DNA of 25,807 bases from Priapulus caudatus (Eukaryota; Priapulida; Priapulimorpha; Priapulimorphida; Priapulidae), in NCBI RefSeq assembly GCF_000485595.1, contig NW_014577427.1, forward strand, positions 65,545 through 91,351. Reading direction: 5' to 3'. Numbering within the stretch: position 1 is the first letter of the stretch; each line of letters begins with the position of its first letter. Shown one piece after another: positions 18,844 to 25,807 of the stretch. The position numbers and the translations under genes are program-made. The notes under the pieces are model-generated. The model was not told where the DNA came from and searched no databases. It saw nothing but the letters and a program-made list of their open reading frames with translations.

Positions 18844-21800
18844 ACGTATTATTACCAAGCCCGCGGTTGTTATTTTGTGGCTTTATCCTATGTCTCGCTG
18901 TGGGTGTGTTTTGGAGTCCAGTATTACGTTTAATTCGGTTTTTATTCGTACTTGAGCGCGCACGTTCTTGTTATTTGCCACATTCGCAACACCAACGTGT
19001 ATTTCATCATTGTTTGTAGTGTCATATTGCGTTACATATTTTTTATTTTATTTTAATAAAGGTTTGCTTTGAGTCGGATCAAATGTGCTACTCTATATTT
19101 TTACCGTGTTCATGGGTATATATATATATATATATATAATCACAGCCAAAACAATCAACAACTCGATCGTAGAATTTACATAAATTTATTTTAAGAAGAT
19201 TACACTTTTGATTTAATAAAAAATATTTCCCCACTTGCAGGGAGAATTGCAACGGTTTGCTGCGAGTTTAAAATGGCGTTGCCGGTCCAAGAAAAAACAT
19301 GATTGATAAGTTAACCCACGGCGCGCTACCAGGGTGCCCTTCACGAACTCATTACAAACGCATGAACACGCATAAAACATCCCCGAAAAAAGTCAAACGT
19401 AGTGTGGTCGGGAATTCTACTACGAAACGTTGAAAATGAGAAATCAGGCTCCCTAGCATCGGTCACAATAATATTCGATATCAGAGTACAAACAAACGCT
19501 AGACAACACCTGACAGTAATATCTGTTTCACTGCGCCCTGACATCGAATTGTAGCTTCACGAAGAATCACAAACGATATTAACGTTTACCTGTAACTGTA
19601 TCGGACGAATATTGGCCCTGTTAGTTGGAAACATATACGAGTTTATACGAGAGACCTTTTTATACTGCATCATCACCAACACCATTGCTAGAGTGGAAGC
19701 GAGATTGGCATTGCAGGCACTGCTGCCTTTTCACAGTGTATATTTTTACATCGCTATAGCTTGAAAGCGGTGAAAATAAATGAAGACCGGTCGGCAACAC
19801 GAGAACGAGGCGCGTACACGATACGTGAGCACAGTTTAGGTTCATATTCCAGTTTTAAAATCAGACAACGTACATCAGCTGCTATATACCGCCGCGAGAT
19901 AGAGAAAATCATCAACATAAATGTCATTTTTTCCAAATCTCAACACGAATAGGTAACGCGACGGTGACAAAATGTCTAGCGGGGTAACGGCCGCTGTAAA
20001 AATAGTGCTTCATACGTTTGTTTTAAAAGCTTACAGCAACACGCACGCACGATTAGAAAACTGCGCATTCGGATTTCAATTATGCTACAATTTCGTGAGC
20101 ACACATAAAAAGCTTCGAATGCTCTAACACAGCGCATGTTTACCTGCTGCGACATCAATGGGGTGACCTGGTATACCGTCAATAATCGTACGACTGCATT
20201 CATATACACATTGACATCATACATATGTACATAACCATGAAACATTTATTCCAAACACTTTTTTCCATTAATTAATGGGACATTTTTTAATAATTATAAT
20301 ATATTTATATCTAATTCACGCCATGTAAACTCCCCGATTTTCAGAGTCGCTCTTACAGGCAGAGTGTTAGCATCTCACTATCTTAAATAATTTTATTGCA
20401 AAATTCCCACAAAATAGTTTAATTATACCAGAGAACATTTCGCACGCCAGTCTGCACCAGGCAAACTAGTTTTTAATCGCTTTCAATACTATAAGGTGTC
20501 TTGTACATAGAGACCTGACCACGCATTGTCACCTACCACCACGCTGAATTATGCTGAATGCTTAACGGCTCCTCTCTTACAATGAAATACAGCCGGCCTA
20601 GCTGAATGCAAGCACACGCGAGAAGCGATGCGCCTCACAAACCGTGAACTAGTTGAAAACGCGTTTATTTGCGGTATTCAACGAAGACATCAAACTCAGC
20701 TCATTCTGTCCCGCCCATGCAGCCCTAACCGGCGCATGCGTGATCACGTGCACCTATGATGTTCACCTATATGCATTTAAAAAATAGCATCGACGCTGTT
20801 TTCACTGACGACTCTGCTATAGAGCCTCGCGGATTTCAGACTCGAATGCTACGTGACAGAATTCGCAAATGTTATTACTCTAACTAATGCTTAGCGCGAC
20901 ATTTGTTACGTTGCCACACTACATTACAAGTTAAAAGGACAATTACTACGTAACCGATAACGGAATATACACTGGATGCTATAGAAACATCGTACGTACA
21001 TGAGCTTTGTTATACACTGTCTTCAACCCCCTGAAAGGGTAGTACGCACGTAAAATAGGCAGTAAGATAGGGGGAAAGGGTAGGCGTTCACATATTCGAT
21101 GTGGAACAAGGTGGTGCATTCTCTTCGATGAGGAATTACTCGGGTCGGTGGGAACTACACGAGCTTCGCCCGCCGCAGATTCCATCAGGATGCAGTGTGG
21201 TGGCCGCGCCCACGCACGTGTGCACGCACGCACGCCGCGCTCTTGCTAGCAAGTGACGTGTTGGCGGATGACAGTTACTCCGGGCTGACGACCCTCGCAC
21301 GGCCGCAGAGCTACGTAAAAACACCTGCAAGAACAAGTACGCACCCGCTCTTACTTCTCTTATCCCGCTGTGGCAGAGTAACTCACGTTCGGCGAAAGGA
21401 CTCGGGCCGCATATAGCATCGAAATCACACATGCCTATCGGCAGTTCACACAATAAGGGATTATTCTTTTAGAATTATAGAATATAAGGATAATCTGGTA
21501 TTATCTTCCTTGAGGTTTGCGATGCATTACGAGAGGGAAAACGCTGCCACTGGACACGGTCAAATGTAAAAACACTGTCCCGTGCGGCTTTTCTCATCCT
21601 GCTATAGCAATAGCATCACAACCAGTTTCAACGCGAGGGAAAACAACACGGGTTATGCATCGCCGCATTAAAGGTGCGCCTATAAACACACCGGGGTTAT
21701 ATATGAGACCACCTTGTCGAGATGGGATGGGACGGGCGGTATTTTCGTTCTAGTTCGTACTTTTGCTCACTCGTATAGCCGCAAGTAAGCCCTGGACCTC

Positions 21801-21919
21801 GGCTTGCATACAGGTGGTTTCTAGTCTGTATATATATAAATCCACGTCCCTCTATTTTGACAACAATTTTGACAACAATTTTGACGTATCGACGTAATTA
21901 GGAATTAACTGACACAATA
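18844..21919. other. Gene-free AT-rich stretch with one CpG-rich patch
   Basis: An AT run lies at about 19118-19138 and a perfect 14-bp palindrome CCATTAATTAATGG at 20265-20278. The patch 21130-21420 is clearly richer in G, C and CpG than its surroundings, with alternating CGCACG words. Open frames on both strands there look compositional. No domain was recognised. Confidence 0.4.
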
Positions 21920-21924
21920 TATTA

Positions 21925-21996
21925 TCAAGAGCTAATAATACCTATAGGTATTATATTATAATACCTAATAGGCTATTAGTTATTATTAACTCTTGA
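21925..21996. mobile_element. 72-bp palindromic mini-element, TCAAGAG arms
   Basis: TCAAGAGCTAATAAT on the left and its near-complement on the right (21982-21996) enclose further palindromic words (TACCTATAGGTA). Flanks TATTA and TATAA match at 4 of 5. It is related by its arm to the TCAGGAGT elements. Confidence 0.55.
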
Positions 21997-22508
21997 TATA
22001 ATATAGCGCATTTTCTGATTTTGCCGTTTCCATCAACTTCAGTTCAGAATTCATTCACTCATATACGCACATTCTCTGCAAAATCGTCCTAATAATCCAG
22101 TAAGATAGAACATAATAGACACAAGTACGGCTATGTTTCCCTTAAAGCGTTCCCTAGTCAATTTGTGGTGCGTAGACGTAAACATCGGGGCAAATATTGA
22201 CCAAAAAAATTTGGCTGACGCAGCTGTAGGCTCGGTTTTCGCATTTGCAGTCTGTACAATTAATCCGCCGTACACCTGAAGGGTATTGTGTGTAGCACCG
22301 TAACAAGGTACATGAGGCCACAAAGTATATAAGGCATCATTACTGAAAGAAATCCTTTCTAAAAAAGTCTTGTTACTCGTAAGCATTGAGCCGTTTTAAG
22401 CCGGTTTCGTTGATCTGATAGAAACATCAGACAGACGAAGAACTTGAACAATCAAACATGCTGAAATCATAACTGTACCTGGCTAGTTATATACCTAAAA
22501 TCATTTTA

Positions 22509-22528
22509 CCCCCCCCCCAAAAAAAAAA
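22509..22528 (+). repeat. C10-A10 homopolymer pair
   Basis: Ten Cs are directly followed by ten As. This is a length-unstable site and a likely place for sequencing length error. Confidence 0.9.
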
Positions 22529-22584
22529 TCAATGATTTGTATATGAAGTAAAACCAACATCACGACTAGTGTACGCATATATAA

Positions 22585-22592
22585 TCAGGAGT
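22585..22592. repeat. Solo TCAGGAGT end preceded by TATAA
   Basis: This matches the left end and flank of the 11864 element exactly (TATAA|TCAGGAGT), but no clear right end is found nearby. It may be an eroded or broken copy. Confidence 0.35.
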
Positions 22593-22925
22593 ACAAATAA
22601 TAACAGGCTAGAAGCCGCTAGATGATAACAGACAAAAAATGCAAACGATTAAGACTGTTGTTATCTTAGTATCTTACTCAAGACACACTGAATCAAAAAT
22701 ATTAAACCGAGTGATAATCAACTGCTCATAAACAATTTCCTCACCGCGAAAAAAGCCTCAAAACTCACATCTATAAATTCGGTTGGCAAACCTGCTCCGA
22801 CTCACCTAACCAGGCTTACCATGCATCGGCATTATTTTTACACATGCAAACCGCTTCCTAGGATTTACACAGCTAAAGCAGCTCAGTAACCGGGCAAAAT
22901 GTTCCATTTGAGCGTAACAGCCCGT

Positions 22926-23036
22926 GCTGAGAGAGAAAATGGAAGAGAGAGAGCGCGCGCGAGAAGGTGAAGGAAAAAGTGAGAGAAGAGACAGGAAGAA
23001 AGAGAGGAAGAGAAAGAGAGAGGGGGGAGAGAGAGG
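22926..23036 (+). repeat. Polypurine (GA-rich) tract with central GCGCGCGC
   Basis: About 110 bases are almost entirely A and G on the + strand, interrupted by an alternating GC block near 22955. Mirror-like GA tracts of this kind can form triplex DNA. Confidence 0.85.
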
Positions 23037-23926
23037 CTGTGTACATAGATAGGCATATGCAGGCCATATGGCCCGATGACAGTTCCGTTGCCCAGTTACT
23101 ACTCGCTGTGTACTGCAGCTAATGAGTAATGAGGCACATAATGCTACAGATAATAACACACACACACAACAACAGTTTTAGCATGTTGCTCTAGGCCCAG
23201 GGACATCAAATAAATAACAGCCGTGAAAAATCAAAATGCACGGCCATGAAAAAACGATGTTTTGGCATTTTTTCGACGACGGGCTAAAACGACTAGAGTG
23301 GCGGCAGTATGACAGCTAGAGATCATCATAGACAGTTTTACTGCATGCGTCCTTCCTGTATATTTATGCTTATTTGTTTATATGTTTACAATTTGATAGC
23401 GAATACAGACACAGTGATATCAACATGATTGATTTGTTTGCCATCCTTGTTTATTAGATTTGGCAATGCTTTCTTTATCACAATCTGTTTTTCAAATCCT
23501 GATAGTTTAGATCTAATATTTCTCTATACAACGCCGGGTATCCCGCTAGTACACCCATGTACATCTTGCACATGGGATTTTATTATACCACAGATGTGCG
23601 GTGGTAAACGTAATAATGGCGTTGTCGACAGGAAAAAAATACCTCTAAATAACGCGCTTCCATTGAATATCGGGTACAGTCATAGAATGACGCATGGACG
23701 CACGCACGCACAGATGCGCACACATACAGCCAACCGGCTGTCATGGTCTCACAGGGCTAGACCACAACTATACATAGGTTCAGGCGCTACAGTACACACA
23801 CGTACACATCACAGCCAGGTCGTAAACATACACGAACCCGCACATATGTATTTACTACCAAAGTCTTCATGTTTATCTATTCTCATTTGTCCATTATTGG
23901 TAATGCAGTGTCCCCTAATGCAGTTC
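23037..23926. other. Gene-free stretch
   Basis: A 177-codon + frame (23429-23962) crosses this region, but its peptide shows no domain and its second half is driven by CGCACG/ACACAC microsatellite-like sequence. I do not call it a gene. Confidence 0.45.
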
Positions 23927-23979
23927 AACTCACAGAAAGATATATATATCTGTATTCTGTGAGTATCTTTCTGTGAGTT
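23927..23979. repeat. 16-bp perfect inverted repeat
   Basis: AACTCACAGAAAGATA (23927-23942) pairs with its exact complement at 23964-23979 across a 21-base loop. It has internal TCA...TGA ends but no flanking direct repeat. Confidence 0.8.
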
Positions 23980-24256
23980 TGTGCACAGTGGTGTGCGTGC
24001 GGTGAAATGGTGTGGTGCGGAGGAGCAATTGAACGGCATTTATATGGCGACAGAGAATATATAAACATTGAGACTCGGGAAGTAAATACAATTTGTACTT
24101 ATTTACAATCAAAGTGCCTGTGTGTGTAAAAACAAAACAATGCTTAGCAAACGCGCTTCTCATCACAAACGCTATTTACCCTCTCACTGACTGTAGCGTT
24201 CACCCACCAACCCCTCCCCCCACACACCCACCCACGCGCGGTGAACCCTCGAACTT

Positions 24257-24525
24257 GCTGTATATATACGCGTTTTCTTCTAAGCAGCACTTCCACGCAA
24301 CTTTTACTCCGGCTGTGGGGATGTTCAGCCGCGCGAAACACCGGCAGAAGACAACTTCCTATTTTTGCGTTTTTTGTTCGGATGCAGAGTTTAGCATCCA
24401 TGGAGAGATTCTCGCAGATCAACGCCCTCGAAGAGAAATTCCTGAGCAGTGGCTGGCAGACAGGCAGACTGGCCGCGTGCGCGGTGATTGCGTGTGCGTG
24501 TATCAGCAGCCAACCGCCTTTGTGA
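24257..24525 (+). CDS. Possible promoter and first exon (tentative)
   Basis: A TATA-like word (TATATATA, about 24260-24267) stands in a GC-richer block. About 120 bases downstream, ATGs at 24382 and 24400 open a frame whose start reads MERFSQINALEEKFLSSGWQ. It looks amphipathic and has G/C at many third positions, unlike its surroundings. The frame is open to 24525; a GT at about 24481 is a weak donor candidate. I recognise no family. A CpG-rich block can produce such a frame by chance. Confidence 0.2.
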
Positions 24526-24546
24526 ATCCAACTAAGCTTTTGCCTC

Positions 24547-24661
24547 GTGCATGTGTGTGTGCGCGCGTGCGCGCGTGAACGGCTGAGTGAGTGACTGATT
24601 GAATGTGCACGCGCACGCGATGATGCGTGCATGCTCGCGTGCACGCGCGCGTGTGTGCGTA
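24547..24661. repeat. Alternating CG/TG blocks (Z-DNA-like)
   Basis: Three runs of TG/CG/CA alternation (24547-24577, 24603-24618, 24624-24660) are separated by short ordinary sequence. They account for the long open frames seen here on both strands. Confidence 0.85.
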
Positions 24662-24869
24662 TACCTACTGCCCCCGTACACACCCGACACTTGGATGCAA
24701 GCTCAAGTCTCATTAGCTTCCACTAACGATAACGAGCTATATTGCACTCGGACTTACGCTGCATCAACTCTGCGACATAACGATGTACTTATATGATGTA
24801 CTTATATTAGGTGATGTTAGCTGCAGTTTCCGTTACCATGCCACTAGTTTTGAATAAAAAACAATATAA

Positions 24870-24877
24870 TCAAGAGT
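24870..24877. repeat. Solo TCAAGAGT end preceded by TATAA
   Basis: Same junction TATAA|TCA(A)GAGT as other members of the palindromic set. No matching right end is nearby, unless it is shared with the element at 24935-25010. Confidence 0.3.
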
Positions 24878-24934
24878 AAAATAACACACGTATTGTAAAT
24901 CACGTATTTACGTGAGATCAATTGAGTGATATCA

Positions 24935-25010
24935 TCACAGGAGTGAATACTAATACTAATAGATTATCACATCATCAGAGATCATAGAATCTAATATTAT
25001 TCACTCTTGA
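24935..25010. mobile_element. 76-bp palindromic mini-element with TATCA target duplication
   Basis: The left arm begins TCACAGGAGTGAATA and the right arm ends TATTCACTCTTGA. Complementarity extends through AATAGATT/AATCTA words with small bulges. Exact TATCA repeats flank it directly (24930-24934, 25011-25015). Confidence 0.6.
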
Positions 25011-25100
25011 TATCATGTATATCGTACTACTGTGTATCATGGTAGTTAATATCATCTCTCATTCTATCACGTATCATAATGGTTGATACCATGTATCATG

Positions 25101-25147
25101 CGAGCAGGAGTGAATAAAATAAATCTCTTGAGATTATTTACTCCTGA
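25101..25147. mobile_element. 47-bp palindromic mini-element with TATCATG flanks
   Basis: CAGGAGTGAATAA...AATCTC on the left pairs with GAGATT...ACTCCTG on the right, nearly closing. TATCATG lies directly on both sides (25094-25100, 25148-25154). The left tip (CGAG before CAGGAGT) departs from the usual TCAGGAGT. Confidence 0.55.
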
Positions 25148-25227
25148 TATCATGTTCTCATTGTAGCATTTAATACTCGATATTTTACTGAGCTGAATCA
25201 GTTGTTATTAATAGTCCATAATAAAAC

Positions 25228-25293
25228 AAATATTATGCATCCCTGATATTGTTATGTTTTTAAACATAACAATATCAGGGATGCATAATATTT
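25228..25293. repeat. Perfect 32-bp inverted repeat with 2-base loop
   Basis: 25228-25259 and 25262-25293 are exact reverse complements separated by TT. Such a near-continuous palindrome forms a cruciform or a long RNA hairpin if transcribed. It contains ATCCCTGATATTG and its complement. No flanking duplication was seen (AATAAAAC left, GAATAATT right). Confidence 0.9.
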
Positions 25294-25550
25294 GAATAAT
25301 TAAAAAATATATATTAAAATATTATAGACCATTTTTTCACTAGACATAATCATTCAATGCAGTACTAACGTGCTGGACGTCTGCCACGTACTCTCTCCCC
25401 ATAACAAACAAGATTAACAACACAGCATTATCAAAGGGCTGGTATTATGTACTCCCGAATTGACGTGTTAATATTACAAAGAATATGGATCCGCGGCATG
25501 TGATATAATCAGTTAATGCAGTAGTTAGTAGTAGTAACGACGCAGATCTA

Positions 25551-25606
25551 TCAAGAGCCCATTAAAGTTTTTAAACCCTTTATTAAGGGGGGTTAATGAG
25601 CTCTTG
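25551..25606. repeat. Palindromic element, TCAAGAG arms
   Basis: TCAAGAGCCCATTAA pairs with TTAATGAGCTCTTG (25593-25606) with one mismatch. Inside, AAACCCTT and AAGGGGGGTT pair again. The left tip matches the TCAAGAG members, but no target duplication is visible. Confidence 0.55.
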
Positions 25607-25807
25607 CATGGTTCTATGCATCCCCACACAATACGCGCAGTGGATTATAGCGCCTGATGTAACACCTGTTATTTTGCAATACGGTGCAGCCCGAAATGCG
25701 CTTATAGCAGCTTTGGATTTTTTTTGTCTTGAAACATCATAATTGGCTATTAGGCAGCAGACAAAGGGTTAATTAATGCGTAGCGGTGTACGACGCAGCT
25801 GCGTCAC

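Noticed and set aside
21136-21453. 105-codon minus frame in a GC-rich patch
   Set aside because: The opposite strand is also open, the composition is Arg/Cys/Ser-rich, and no domain was recognised.
22051-22386. 111-codon minus frame
   Set aside because: The peptide looks moderately protein-like but has no recognisable family, splice context or neighbours. Not distinguishable from chance.
23429-23962. 177-codon + strand frame
   Set aside because: The peptide has no domain, and its second half is produced by CGCACG/ACACAC-type repeats. Frame length is explained by composition.
24093-24713. Long overlapping frames on both strands (161 and 189 codons)
   Set aside because: They overlap each other in a CpG/TG-alternating block with His/Ala/Arg/Cys-rich peptides typical of microsatellite read-through.
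25228-25293. MicroRNA precursor
   Set aside because: Perfect pairing with a 2-base loop is unlike an animal pre-miRNA; a foldback insertion is more likely.

Overview
The window is AT-rich, intron-containing animal DNA. Evidence for this is a split gene with consensus GT..AG introns, many short interspersed repeats, DNA-transposon remnants and a LINE fragment. The repeat style (CCGT/CGTG microsatellites beside AGGTCA-rich units, many foldback elements) suggests a marine invertebrate. I cannot name the phylum from sequence alone.

Only one gene is convincing: a tetraspanin of the CD63-like, six-cysteine type on the + strand. Five internal exons (6743-6931, 7164-7238, 7831-7932, 9558-9722, 10090-10173) are all in phase 0. 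They encode the end of TM1, EC1, TM2, TM3, the CCG/PxxCC/GC large loop and most of TM4. Two different terminal exons follow, both in phase and both able to complete TM4 and the cytosolic tail: 7A (10540-10617) and 7B (12442-12513). This looks like a mutually exclusive last-exon pair giving two C-terminal tails, each with a tyrosine motif of the YxxPhi type (YESM, YEQV). The first coding exon (start Met, N-terminal tail, first part of TM1) was not found and is probably outside the window or in the 6.7 kb upstream.

Layout: 1-6742 is upstream sequence with an interspersed repeat copy, a compound foldback (486-690), a hAT-like MITE (797-1057) and a tandemly duplicated repeat (2044-2521). 6743-12513 is the tetraspanin locus. 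Its intron 4 holds a repeat block with two triple-AGGTCA arrays, and the gap between exons 7A and 7B holds a possible tRNA-derived SINE remnant. 12514-16640 is intergenic and carries two minisatellites (about 37 bp and exactly 25 bp units), plus a minus-strand open stretch of unknown meaning. 16855-17857 looks like the 3' end of a LINE split by a 308-bp MITE. 17858-25807 is AT-rich intergenic DNA with many palindromes, a polypurine tract and Z-DNA-like CpG-rich blocks. It also has one possible TATA/first-exon region near 24.26-24.52 kb.

The most novel-looking signal besides the alternative last exons is a scattered set of tiny foldback elements (22-76 bp). They begin TCA and end TGA, often with the arm TCA(G/A)GAGT..., and several are flanked by exact 5-bp direct repeats of the form TATNR (TATAA, TATCA, TATAG). 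They behave like very short transposed units with target-site duplications. I do not recognise the family.
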